NCBI GenBank assembly: GCA_964541375.1
Contig: CAZIPT010000006.1
Coordinates: 1-49,780 of the forward strand
Length of the DNA: 49,780 bases
Source of the DNA: JBAXEO01 sp964541375
GTDB taxonomy: Bacteria; Actinomycetota; Coriobacteriia; Anaerosomatales; JAAXUF01
Reading direction: 5' to 3'
In this document: piece by piece, positions 34,707 through 42,649 of the stretch
How the letters are laid out: each line of letters opens with the position of its first letter
Numbering within the stretch: position 1 is the stretch's first letter
The notes under the pieces: generated by a model
Seen by the model: only the letters and a program-made list of their open reading frames with translations
What the model was told of the DNA's origin: nothing
Database searches by the model: none
Program-made: the position numbers and the translations under genes

Positions 34707-34946
34707 TCAGCCACCCGACTTTCGGAGCCATCTGAACACGCGGTGTACCGCCGGGCCCAGCACGGGGATCGCCTTCACCCTGGGCCAGAGGCCAAGCACC
34801 CTGCTGGCGGCCGACGACTGCCAGTCAACGCTCCCCTTGGTGCCGAGAAAAGCGGAGCGGTCTTCATCGCTCGCAGTGTTCACGTAGCGGTCGAGCATCC
34901 GGCGTTCGATCGACTCCCGCAAGACAGGATCGGATGGCCCGGTCAT
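34707..34946 (-). CDS. Small basic protein of unknown function between two glycosyltransferases
   Basis: This 79-residue product is not recognised. Its ATG overlaps the stop of the upstream glycosyltransferase (ATGA at 34943-34946), and the next gene's ribosome-binding site lies in its last codons, which argues for a real gene. The N-terminal half is charged (residues 1-40). The C-terminal part holds RVKAIPVLGPAVHRVFRWLR, a basic amphipathic stretch that could sit on the membrane surface. A similar P-x-L-x-P...WLR segment opens the methyltransferase at 43914-44801, so it may be a detached membrane-targeting piece of such a protein. Confidence 0.68.
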   Translation of the reverse strand: MTGPSDPVLRESIERRMLDRYVNTASDEDRSAFLGTKGSVDWQSSAASRVLGLWPRVKAIPVLGPAVHRVFRWLRKSGG

Positions 34947-36193
34947 CTCAGGCCCAGCTTTCGCAGCGTCGTCCCCACGAGACGGCGCGACTCGTAGTAC
35001 GGGTAGCGCAACCGCTCGTAGCGCTCGATACCTCTGAGCGCCGCGGCTTTGGCGCGGTGGCCCTCGCCGTCGATCGGATGTGAATCGTAGAACGCGCGAA
35101 TCTCGTCGATGAACCCGGCGCGCTCGACGTCCGCCTGCCAACTCACCATGTCCTGCCGAGCCCGCTCGCCCAGCCGCATGCGCAACGCCGGGTCGTCGCG
35201 CAGCAGACGCATCTTCTGGGCGGCGTCCTCGATGTCGGCTTCGGCCCAGGACTCGACGGTCGACATGACCTGTCGGCCGTAGGGACTGGATGCAGGCACG
35301 TCAATCGGCTCGAGCCTGTAGTCGACCAAGAGGGAATTCTCCGGGGTCATGAAGTCGACGTTGCCCGACCAACCCGTCGCGATCACGGGAACGCCCAGCG
35401 ACATGGACTCCATCATTCCCAGCCCCAGCCCCTCGGCACGATGCAGCGACAGGTAGACGTCGAAGCTGGCGTAGAGCGACAGGACGTCGCGGTACGCGAG
35501 CTTCTCCTCCGGGATGATGATGCGAGGATCGTGCTCGGCGTGCGCACGAAGGCGGTCCCAAAGCGGCCGCGGGTCCGCGACATCGCCCGGGCTCGCGCGC
35601 ACAACCAGGCGCACATCGGGATCGGACGGGAACGCCGAGCGAAACGCGGTGATCGCAGCCCAGGGATTCTTGCGCTCGATGACCGCCTCGGCGGCGAAGC
35701 TCGTGCCGTAGACGAGCGCATCGACGGGGAGCCCAAAGCGCGCTCGATCCGGCTTGATGTCGCGGGGGATGTCCACCCCCTGCGGGATGAACTTCAACGG
35801 CAGCTCGGGCAGCGCGGCGCTTATCGCGTCGGCGACGAACCGGGTAGGCGCCAAGACGAGATCCATGTTGCCCAGAACCGGCAGCCAGAAGTCGGGAACA
35901 TGCGGCAGTTCCCAGAACGGCACGCAGACGTTGAGGCGCTCCTCGAAGCGAGGGTTCTCGTGCGGGAACGCGAGCAGAGCTCGGAACTCGTACGGGTTGA
36001 TGTGGAAGAGGTTCACGGTGCGTCCCGGCGGCAGGGCCGGCCCGGAGCTGATCACCGAGCGCATCACGCTATGCTGCCGGACCCGCTCCCCATGCTCGGC
36101 GAGGTGACGTGCGCTGTTCTCGGCGCTGACCTTGAGGCCGCAGGGCATGTCGAAGTGGCCGTAGAGCTCGTAGTTCAAGGACTCTCGCGGCAT
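34943..36193 (-). CDS. Glycosyltransferase family 4 (NLFHINP / CVPFWELP subgroup)
   Basis: The 416-residue paralogue of 4542-5813 and 42650-43909 has YGHFDMPCGLKVSAENSARHL (11-31), VNLFHINPYEFRALL near 61, VCVPFWELPHVPDFW near 88, LVLAPTRFV near 112, FAAEAVIERKNPWAAITAF near 168 and the E-x7-E motif AEGLGLGMMESM with TGWSGNVDFMT. It is a retaining GT-B transferase. ATG 36193 shares one base with the TGA of the gmd-like gene (TGATG), and its stop overlaps the small downstream gene. The near-identical middle of the paralogues suggests repeated transfer of related sugars. Confidence 0.88.
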   Translation of the reverse strand: MPRESLNYELYGHFDMPCGLKVSAENSARHLAEHGERVRQHSVMRSVISSGPALPPGRTVNLFHINPYEFRALLAFPHENPRFEERLNVCVPFWELPHVPDFWLPVLGNMDLVLAPTRFVADAISAALPELPLKFIPQGVDIPRDIKPDRARFGLPVDALVYGTSFAAEAVIERKNPWAAITAFRSAFPSDPDVRLVVRASPGDVADPRPLWDRLRAHAEHDPRIIIPEEKLAYRDVLSLYASFDVYLSLHRAEGLGLGMMESMSLGVPVIATGWSGNVDFMTPENSLLVDYRLEPIDVPASSPYGRQVMSTVESWAEADIEDAAQKMRLLRDDPALRMRLGERARQDMVSWQADVERAGFIDEIRAFYDSHPIDGEGHRAKAAALRGIERYERLRYPYYESRRLVGTTLRKLGLR

Positions 36194-37164
36194 CAGCTAT
36201 CGCTTCCGCCGAGGCGCTCCAAGTGTGAGTCGACCATCATGCCGACAACCTCGTCGAAGCCGACCAGAGGCTCCCAGTCCAGCCGCTCGCGAGCCTTGGC
36301 GGAATTGCCCACCAGCACCTCCGGCTCGGCCGGGCGGAAGAACTCGGGGTTCACGCGCACGTGGTCTTGGTAGTTCAGTCCAACGCGCGTGAAAGCGAAG
36401 TCGCAGACGTCACGCACCGAGTGACCGACACCGGTGGCGATAACGTAGTCACTAGGCTCCTCCGCCTGGAGCATGAGCCACATCGCGCGAACGTAGTCGC
36501 CCGCGAATCCCCAGTCACGGCGGACGTCGAGGTTGCCGATCTGCAAGTCGTCGGCGAGCCCAAGCTTGATGCGCGCCGCACCGTCCGCGATCTTGGCGGT
36601 GACGAACGAGACGGGCCGGAGTGGCGATTCATGGTTGTAGAGGATCGCGTTGTTCGCGTGGACGCCGTGGGCGTCCCGGTAGGTCGCGGTGACGAAATGG
36701 CCGTAGGCCTTGGAGTCGCCGTAGGGCGACACCGGGCAGATAGGCGTGGACTCGTCTTGCGGCACCTGCGAGGGTCGCCCGAAGATCTCCGCTGACGACG
36801 CCTGGCAGAAGCGCGCCTCGGGAGCGAGGTCACGAATCGCCTCAAGCAGCCGCACGACGCCGACGCCGTTGACGTCGGCGACAAGCTCGGCCAGACCCCA
36901 CGACTGCCCCACCGACGAGATGCCGGCGAAGTTGTAGACCTCGTCGGGGCGTGTCTCGGCGACCGCGGTGCGCAGGCTCTCCGTGTCGGTCATGTCGGCC
37001 TCAATGCCGACAAAAGCACCGTCCCAGCTCTCTATGCGATCGACAAAGGCTCCCGGCGCGGGTCCGAGCACCCCGAACACCCGGTAGCCCTCGGACACGA
37101 GCAGATCGGTGAGGTAGGTACCGTCCTGACCGGCAACCCCGGTGATGAGCGCGCGCTTGGTCAC
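36193..37164 (-). CDS. GDP-mannose 4,6-dehydratase-like protein (second copy)
   Basis: This is a 323-residue extended SDR close to Gmd. It carries ALITGVAGQDGTYL (5-18), VYNFAGISSVGQSW near 76, QASSAEIFGRPSQVP near 120, YGDSKAYGHFV near 147, NHESPLRPVSFVTAKI near 175 and RRDWGFAGDYVRAMW near 212. The active-site Thr of Gmd is Ser here (SSAE). GTG 37164 has GGGGAC upstream. It sits 25 bp after true gmd and probably works in the same GDP-sugar path, perhaps as a reductase/epimerase-type relative or a dehydratase with altered substrate. The classic Rmd reductase is more divergent, so that call is unsafe. Confidence 0.8.
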   Translation of the reverse strand: MTKRALITGVAGQDGTYLTDLLVSEGYRVFGVLGPAPGAFVDRIESWDGAFVGIEADMTDTESLRTAVAETRPDEVYNFAGISSVGQSWGLAELVADVNGVGVVRLLEAIRDLAPEARFCQASSAEIFGRPSQVPQDESTPICPVSPYGDSKAYGHFVTATYRDAHGVHANNAILYNHESPLRPVSFVTAKIADGAARIKLGLADDLQIGNLDVRRDWGFAGDYVRAMWLMLQAEEPSDYVIATGVGHSVRDVCDFAFTRVGLNYQDHVRVNPEFFRPAEPEVLVGNSAKARERLDWEPLVGFDEVVGMMVDSHLERLGGSDS

Positions 37165-37189
37165 GTTAGCGTCCCCTTGGGTCCGTCCC

Positions 37190-38152
37190 CTAGCGGGACA
37201 GACGCTCCATGTCGGCGTCGACCATCATCTCGACGAGTCCCTGGAAGCTCACCTTGGGCTCCCATCCCAGCACGCGCTTGGCCTTGCTCGGATCGCCGAG
37301 AAGCAACTCGACCTCAGCCGGGCGAACGAACCGCGGATCGACTACCACGTGGTCGTTGTAGTCGAGGCCGACGTGCGAAAACGCGATCTCGCAGAACTCG
37401 CGAACCGTGTGCGTCTCGCCGGTCGCCGCTACGTAGTCGTCGGGCGTGTCCTGCTGAAGCATCCGCCACATCATCTCGACGTAGTCGCCGGCGAATCCCC
37501 AGTCGCGCTTGGAGTCGAGATTGCCGAGGCGCAGCTCAAGGGCATCACCAAGCTTGATCTTCGCGACCTGGTTGGTGATCTTGCGGGTCACGAACTCAAG
37601 ACCGCGCCGCGGCGACTCGTGGTTGAAGAGAATCCCGTTGGACGCGTGCATCCCATAGGACTCGCGGTAGTTCAGCGTGATGAAGTAGCCGTACACCTTG
37701 CCGACGCCGTAGGGCGAGCGCGGGTGGAACGGCGTGGTCTCGGACTGCGGGACCTCGTGGACCTTGCCGTACATCTCGGAGGTAGCCGCCTGGTAGAAGC
37801 GCGCTTCGGGTTTGACTCGGCGGATGGCCTCGAGCATGCGCGTGACGCCTAGCCCGTCGACATCACCTGTGGAGATCGGCACCGTCCACGAGTCTCCGAC
37901 AAAGCTCTGAGCGGCGAGGTTGTAGACCTCGTCGGCCTGCGAAGCTTCCATCGCATCAATGAGCGAGGTCTGGTCGGTCATCTCGCCGACAAGGAGCGTG
38001 ACGCGGTCGAGAATGTGTTCGATCCGCTCGGTTGAAGGCGTGGCAGCCCGGCGGACGAGGCCGAAGACCTCGTAGCCTTTGTCGAGCAGCAGCTCGGCGA
38101 GGTACGAGCCGTCCTGGCCGGTGATACCGGTGATGAGCGCGCGCATGGTCAT
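37190..38152 (-). CDS. gmd: GDP-mannose 4,6-dehydratase
   Basis: The enzyme converts GDP-mannose to GDP-4-keto-6-deoxy-mannose, precursor of rhamnose, fucose or perosamine. The 320-residue product shows RALITGITGQDGSYLAELLL (4-23), VYNLAAQSFVGDSW near 79, FYQAATSEMYGKVHEVP near 122, YGVGKVYGYFITLNYRES near 150, NHESPRRGLEFVTRKI near 176, KRDWGFAGDYVEMMW near 213 and DPRFVRPAEVELLLGD near 270, all typical of Gmd. GGAG precedes the ATG. The donor GDP-mannose would come from manC at 47408-48874. It heads the unit that includes the Gmd-like copy and glycosyltransferases. Confidence 0.93.
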   Translation of the reverse strand: MTMRALITGITGQDGSYLAELLLDKGYEVFGLVRRAATPSTERIEHILDRVTLLVGEMTDQTSLIDAMEASQADEVYNLAAQSFVGDSWTVPISTGDVDGLGVTRMLEAIRRVKPEARFYQAATSEMYGKVHEVPQSETTPFHPRSPYGVGKVYGYFITLNYRESYGMHASNGILFNHESPRRGLEFVTRKITNQVAKIKLGDALELRLGNLDSKRDWGFAGDYVEMMWRMLQQDTPDDYVAATGETHTVREFCEIAFSHVGLDYNDHVVVDPRFVRPAEVELLLGDPSKAKRVLGWEPKVSFQGLVEMMVDADMERLSR

Positions 38153-38375
38153 TCTCGACTCCTATGACAGTCAGGTGGTGTTCTGGAAGGGTTGCAGGAA
38201 CTGTAGCATTTCATTCCCGCGGCGACACACATCCTCAGCGCGTGCTCGGAGCAAGCTGCTATCTTGAGACGCCCGATCCGAAGCCGGCCGACGGCCGACA
38301 TGTGGCCCCCGGGACGCGGCCGACGATGTAGGATACGAGCACCACACCCTGGCGGCTCTGGAAGAGGGAGTTTCA

Positions 38376-39365
38376 ATGCGAGCGAGAGCTCGGCACATCG
38401 CGCTGGAACTGCTCCCTCCCGTGGTCTCGCGGTCCATCGCGCATTCCCTCTCAAGGCTCCGCGAGACATCGGATCCGGACGACTCGACGACCGTCGTCTC
38501 GACGACCGCCCAGTTGGACGAGTGGCTTGAACGAACGGACGCGGCGCAGGCCGTGTCTGACGACGCCCTCCGTGAGGTGCTCGCCAGTTTCCGCTACGAG
38601 CTGAACACCGACCTGCCAGAAGACCCGTTCTCACCCGAGTACGCCGCCGCGCAGTGGGACATCTACCGGCACATCTCCGGCCGCCCTGACTATCTCGCCT
38701 CGGCCAACGAACTCACCGAGTTCGACATGGAGGCTCTGACACGGCGCCCGTTCCCCTACTCCAGCATGAGTTGCCACACCGTCGGAGACCAGCTCATCAT
38801 GCAGGGCCTGGTCATCCAGAATGCGGACCTGCCACCCGAGTCAGACGTGCTCGAGTTCGGCCCCGGCTGGGGGAACCTCACCCTCCACCTGGCTCAGATG
38901 GGCCACAACGTGACCGCCGTGGACGTGTGCCCGCAGTTCGTCGAGCTCATCTCACGCCGCAGCGAGCAACTGGGGCTCGACGTCGAACTCTCGTGCGAGA
39001 CGATGCTCACGTTCGAGACCCAGAAGAGATACGACGCGGTGGTGTTCTTCGAGTGCTTCCACCACTGCGCCGACCACAGAGCGATGCTCGATCGACTCCA
39101 CTCGCTGGTGAAGGACGACGGCATCGTCGTCTTTGGGATGGAGCCGATCACGCCGACTTCTCATCCGTGGGGCACCTACCCCTGGGGCATCCGCCTCGAC
39201 GGCATGTCGGTCTGGTCGATTCGAAAGTTCGGCTGGCTCGAACTCGGCTTCACCGACGACTACTTCCTGAGCGCGCTTGAGCGGTCGGGCTGGAACGGTC
39301 AGATCACCCATTTCCCGCAGGGCACCATCGTCGTGGCACGCAAGCGGTCGGCACTGGGCGCGTAG
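38376..39365 (+). CDS. Class I SAM-dependent methyltransferase
   Basis: The 329-residue protein has an N-terminal region of about 130 residues of unknown role, then the SAM site VLEFGPGWGNLTLHL (158-172), an acidic ribose contact in TAVDV near 180 and VVFFECFHHCADHR near 222. It lacks membrane helices. A GAGGGAG ribosome-binding site precedes the ATG. It stands alone on the plus strand with 223 bp divergent from gmd (a weak TAGGAT element lies near 38325) and meets the next glycosyltransferase with 14 bp between stops. It may methylate a sugar or cap a chain; the target is unknown. Confidence 0.85.
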   Translation: MRARARHIALELLPPVVSRSIAHSLSRLRETSDPDDSTTVVSTTAQLDEWLERTDAAQAVSDDALREVLASFRYELNTDLPEDPFSPEYAAAQWDIYRHISGRPDYLASANELTEFDMEALTRRPFPYSSMSCHTVGDQLIMQGLVIQNADLPPESDVLEFGPGWGNLTLHLAQMGHNVTAVDVCPQFVELISRRSEQLGLDVELSCETMLTFETQKRYDAVVFFECFHHCADHRAMLDRLHSLVKDDGIVVFGMEPITPTSHPWGTYPWGIRLDGMSVWSIRKFGWLELGFTDDYFLSALERSGWNGQITHFPQGTIVVARKRSALGA

Positions 39366-39379
39366 CCGACTTCAGTCTC

Positions 39380-40513
39380 CTAGCCGCCCTGGGATCCGCG
39401 AGCAGCCATCACCTGGCGAACGTCCTCGACGTATCGAGCCGCCACGACGGGCCAGCTCGTCGAATCGATGTACTCGGAGGCAGCGGCAACCAGCCGGTCG
39501 CGCTCCGCCCTGTCGGCAAGGAGTTCCTCGACGGCGTCGGCGATGAGCTGCGGTTCTGGAGATGCGATCTGGCGCACGACGTCGGCGATGTTGCTGAATA
39601 TCGGCTGGGCCGTTGTGATGACCGGTCGCCGAGAGGATAGGGCGAAGGTCATCGCGCTGCTCGACGATTCGCTGGTCGGGTGATAGGGCAGGACGACAAG
39701 GTCGGAAGCGTGAAGCGCGGCGAGAACCTCAGCGTTGCTGAGAAACTTCCCCAAGATCAGCGCACGGTCGGCGATACCGAGCTCGCGGGCGCGCTCGATG
39801 CACTCCTGCCGGTACCACTGCGATTCCGAGTTCTGCTGGGTCGCACACACCGCCAGATACAGCACGTCCGGGTGGGTCTCGCGAAGCAGAGCGATGGACT
39901 CCACGGCTTGGAGGATCCCCTTGTGCGGCTGTAGGAATCCGAAGCTCGCAATGATGGGATTGAAGGCCGTGAGCTCCAATGATGCCCGCACCGCATCGAT
40001 ATCCTCATCCGCCGCAACGAAGTTGCCGATGACGGTCAGGCGCACGTTCGATTCGAGCCCCATCGACTGCAGGGCAGGCACATCGTTGGGTGTGTGCACG
40101 AGCAAGAGATCGGCACCCGCGAGTGCGTCGCGCGCCCGCGAGAGCGAGTCGGCGTCATTCGGGAGGTCGGCAATGGTGTGAAACGTCACCAGAACCGGCA
40201 GTCCCGCAGATCTGACCGCGGCGATCAAGCTGCGCAGGCTGTCCGACGAGTAGTAGGCCCATTGGAACTGGATGTGGACGAGGTCGGGCCGTATTGAGAC
40301 CAGCGCCTCGGACAACGCCGAGACATCGGTCGAACGGATTCGCCAACACCTGCTGACCGGATAGCGCGATTCGGCGTCGAAGACGGGCTCCTCGGGAGCG
40401 AGAACGTGGTACTCGATCCCGCTGTCCTCACTCGTAGCATCCATCAGGTAGCGAGAATACTCGGCAATTCCGCACGCCGTTCCCCAGGACGTGACCATCG
40501 CTATACGCATCAT
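39380..40513 (-). CDS. Glycosyltransferase family 4, with an altered E-x7-E motif
   Basis: The 377-residue GT-B protein begins MMRIAMVTSWGTACGIAEYSRYL and has HIQFQWAYY near 83, VTFHTIADLPND near 110, FGFLQPHKGILQAVE near 190 and VLPYHPTSESSSSAMTFALSSRRPVITT near 277. The last segment aligns with the donor motif, but the second Glu is missing (a Phe stands there), so nucleotide-sugar binding may differ. ATG 40513 overlaps the upstream stop (ATGA). The N-terminal sequence is close to many O-antigen mannosyltransferases. Transferase activity is likely but less certain than for its neighbours. Confidence 0.82.
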   Translation of the reverse strand: MMRIAMVTSWGTACGIAEYSRYLMDATSEDSGIEYHVLAPEEPVFDAESRYPVSRCWRIRSTDVSALSEALVSIRPDLVHIQFQWAYYSSDSLRSLIAAVRSAGLPVLVTFHTIADLPNDADSLSRARDALAGADLLLVHTPNDVPALQSMGLESNVRLTVIGNFVAADEDIDAVRASLELTAFNPIIASFGFLQPHKGILQAVESIALLRETHPDVLYLAVCATQQNSESQWYRQECIERARELGIADRALILGKFLSNAEVLAALHASDLVVLPYHPTSESSSSAMTFALSSRRPVITTAQPIFSNIADVVRQIASPEPQLIADAVEELLADRAERDRLVAAASEYIDSTSWPVVAARYVEDVRQVMAARGSQGG

Positions 40514-42120
40514 GACTCCATCGTGGATCGCACGAAATCGGCAGCGGCCTGAGCCGAGTTGGCCCATGTCAGCAGCTTCGCTCGGGCACGCGCACGCGCT
40601 ACTCGCGCCTCGACCTCGGATCCGGCGCGGTTCTCGAAGACGTAACGCATGTGACTTCGGAGTGACGCCACGGACGGCTCAGCCCACTTCGCGCCTGGCA
40701 CCTTGAAATGGCTGGCGCTATCGACAAGCGTGGACTCGATCATGTAGGCCGTCTGGTCGTCACAGAAGTCCAGGTGCCCGCTGTAGTCTGTGACGATAAC
40801 AGGAATCCCGAACGCCATGGCCTCCGCCATCGGCAGGCCGAAACCCTCGCACCTGGTAGCCGAAACGAAGCAGTCACAAGCGCGATACAACCCGAGGTAC
40901 TGGTAGTCAGGCAGCTCCCGTTCGATGCTGACGACTTCGGGACCCGCCGGATGCTCTCGGCGAAGCATCGCGAGGTGCTCGGCCGTGGTGTTGTGGATGT
41001 TCTCGAAGGTCTTCAAGACCAGACACACGTCATCGGTGGCGGAGAACTCGGCGAAGTAGGCGTCAAGAAGCACGTCCACCCCTTTGCGTGGGAAGCCCGA
41101 ACTGATGTGGAGGAACCGGAACCCGGCGGAAGTCGGCAGCGACGTGGCGAGGCCGAATCCGGAGAGGGCATCCTGGTGGATTCCGCACGGCACGATCCCT
41201 ACCGGTACCTCGACGCCGGAATCGCGCAGCACGGTCTCTACGTGCCGGGTCGGTGCGAGGACGCCGGTCAGATTGTCGTTGAAGCGCTGAGCCCACTCAG
41301 GCGAGATCAGCGAGTCCTCCCAGAAGAAGTAGAGGAACCTGCCCGACGCATCGATCCCCTCAGGCAGCGGAGGATAGCAGTTGCGAATCACCGCGTCCGG
41401 GCGACCCGCATGGCGGCTATCGGTCCATAGCTTGGCGATCGTCGGATTCCTCAGCATCGCGATTGCCGAAGGCGCAACCTGATCCGTCGGGGCGACATCC
41501 GCGGTGCAGGTGACCGCTTCGAGATCGGCAAGCCCGAGTGCAAGCCCCGCATTCACCACCGCGAGACTGTAGGTGCTGTCGAAGGGGCCTTCGACTCGAA
41601 CCCCGAGCTCTGCAGTACCGTTCCCTCGGTCGGACGGCACAGCCGGGTCGGACTCGGCTGCCCATTGGATGGTCGTGGCTTCTCCGGCAACCGTCACGCA
41701 GCCAAAGCCGCAGGTCGCCCTGAGGTATGAGGCCGCCTGCTGGCTCGGCGCTATGGCGAGCGACACTGATGGCGCCAGGGACCTCAGGAGGGCGAGCCCC
41801 CTCTCTGCCAGGAGGCGCTGCTCAGTTCCCGGGCGCGAGTATCCGGTCAACCCGTCAGCATCGAAGACGAGATAGGTGGGCACGCCAATGTCGACGGGGA
41901 TCGCAAGCCGGGAATCGAATCCGCGGTAGACCAACATGAGGCAGTCAGGCTTGATCCGCCTCAGGCCCTCGGCGATCGACTCTGTATCCGCGATGAGTTC
42001 TGCCACCATCGACTCGCCGGACGGCGTCAGCCCGTCACCGCCAAGCGCGGTCTCGGAAACGTTTCGTCCCAAGAAGCCGACCGCTACTCGACGCGGTGCA
42101 GTGGAGCCTTCCGGGATCAT
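40510..42120 (-). CDS. Glycosyltransferase family 4 with long N-terminal extension
   Basis: At 536 residues this is about 150 longer than a normal GT4. The N-terminal 130 residues (PDCLMLVYRGFDSRLAIPVDIG near 59) form a Rossmann-like part. The middle has YFFWEDSLISPEWAQRFND near 277 and GVLAPTRHVE, and the donor half has FLHISSGFPRKGVDVLLDAY near 342, RCEGFGLPMAEAMAFGIPVI near 429 (E-x7-E) and TDYSGHLDFCDD. It may carry two sugar-nucleotide sites or a degenerate extra domain. ATG 42120 overlaps the coiled-coil gene (ATGA). It is part of a run of coupled genes from 44801 to 39380. Confidence 0.85.
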   Translation of the reverse strand: MIPEGSTAPRRVAVGFLGRNVSETALGGDGLTPSGESMVAELIADTESIAEGLRRIKPDCLMLVYRGFDSRLAIPVDIGVPTYLVFDADGLTGYSRPGTEQRLLAERGLALLRSLAPSVSLAIAPSQQAASYLRATCGFGCVTVAGEATTIQWAAESDPAVPSDRGNGTAELGVRVEGPFDSTYSLAVVNAGLALGLADLEAVTCTADVAPTDQVAPSAIAMLRNPTIAKLWTDSRHAGRPDAVIRNCYPPLPEGIDASGRFLYFFWEDSLISPEWAQRFNDNLTGVLAPTRHVETVLRDSGVEVPVGIVPCGIHQDALSGFGLATSLPTSAGFRFLHISSGFPRKGVDVLLDAYFAEFSATDDVCLVLKTFENIHNTTAEHLAMLRREHPAGPEVVSIERELPDYQYLGLYRACDCFVSATRCEGFGLPMAEAMAFGIPVIVTDYSGHLDFCDDQTAYMIESTLVDSASHFKVPGAKWAEPSVASLRSHMRYVFENRAGSEVEARVARARARAKLLTWANSAQAAADFVRSTMES

Positions 42121-42560
42121 CGGTCGGCAGAACCCGAGTCTGAGCGGGCACCTCGCTCGGCCCGATCGAGCCTCATCTCGAGTTCACGCAAACGCTGCTC
42201 AAGGCTTTCGATCTCAACGACGAGTGCCGTTGACTTGTCGCTCAGGCCGACGGTTGCAGACGCAATCGAGGCGTTGAAGGTCGACTGCCAACTCCATATG
42301 CGCCTCAGCATGTCTTTGCCGAAAGCCTTGAGTCGGCGCATTCTCCCGGCGGCGGGTGTGCCGAACGGCGTCTGAAAAGACAGGGCGACGTCGATGTCCT
42401 GGCGAAGGACCGTATCGATGCCCTTGAAGCGACAGCTGAACGGCACGCCCGTCCCATCCTCGCCCGCCGCAGCAGATTCGGTGGTCGCTGCATGCGCCCG
42501 AATCCGGGCCACCAACACGTCCAGGTCAGTGGGATTCAAGCAACTCTTGCGACTATCCAT
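42117..42560 (-). CDS. Coiled-coil protein of unknown function
   Basis: The 147-residue product is not recognised. Residues about 105-137 (STALVVEIESLEQRLRELEMRLDRAE) form a clear heptad-type coiled coil. The preceding segment, RMRRLKAFGKDMLRRIW near 73-89, is basic and amphipathic. There is no signal peptide. AAGGAGAGG precedes the ATG and the stop overlaps the next glycosyltransferase (ATGA). Such proteins beside O-antigen transferases may scaffold the enzymes or measure chain length, as the coiled coil of WbdD does; here that is a hypothesis. Two hairpins stand immediately upstream. Confidence 0.75.
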   Translation of the reverse strand: MDSRKSCLNPTDLDVLVARIRAHAATTESAAAGEDGTGVPFSCRFKGIDTVLRQDIDVALSFQTPFGTPAAGRMRRLKAFGKDMLRRIWSWQSTFNASIASATVGLSDKSTALVVEIESLEQRLRELEMRLDRAERGARSDSGSADR

Positions 42561-42587
42561 CGTAAATGCCTCTCCTTGAAGTCAACG

Positions 42588-42649
42588 CGGGCGAACCCAT
42601 CGCCCGGTACGGGTGGAGCCGGCCGACTATCCCCGGCCGGCGACACCCG
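42588..42649. other. Two tandem hairpins between coupled genes
   Basis: Directly after the stop of the 42650-43909 gene, the inverted repeat CGGGTG...CACCCG with inner GCCGGCCG/CGGCCGGC spans 42610-42649. A second, CGGGCGA/TCGCCCG, spans 42588-42606. Both fit in the 89-bp gap before the coiled-coil gene. No U tract follows, so an mRNA-processing or stability role is more likely than a terminator. Confidence 0.6.

Noticed and set aside
36193..37164. Calling the second gmd copy the Rmd reductase
   Set aside because: It keeps Gmd-type motifs (NHESP, RRDWGFAGDYV) that Rmd proteins lack.
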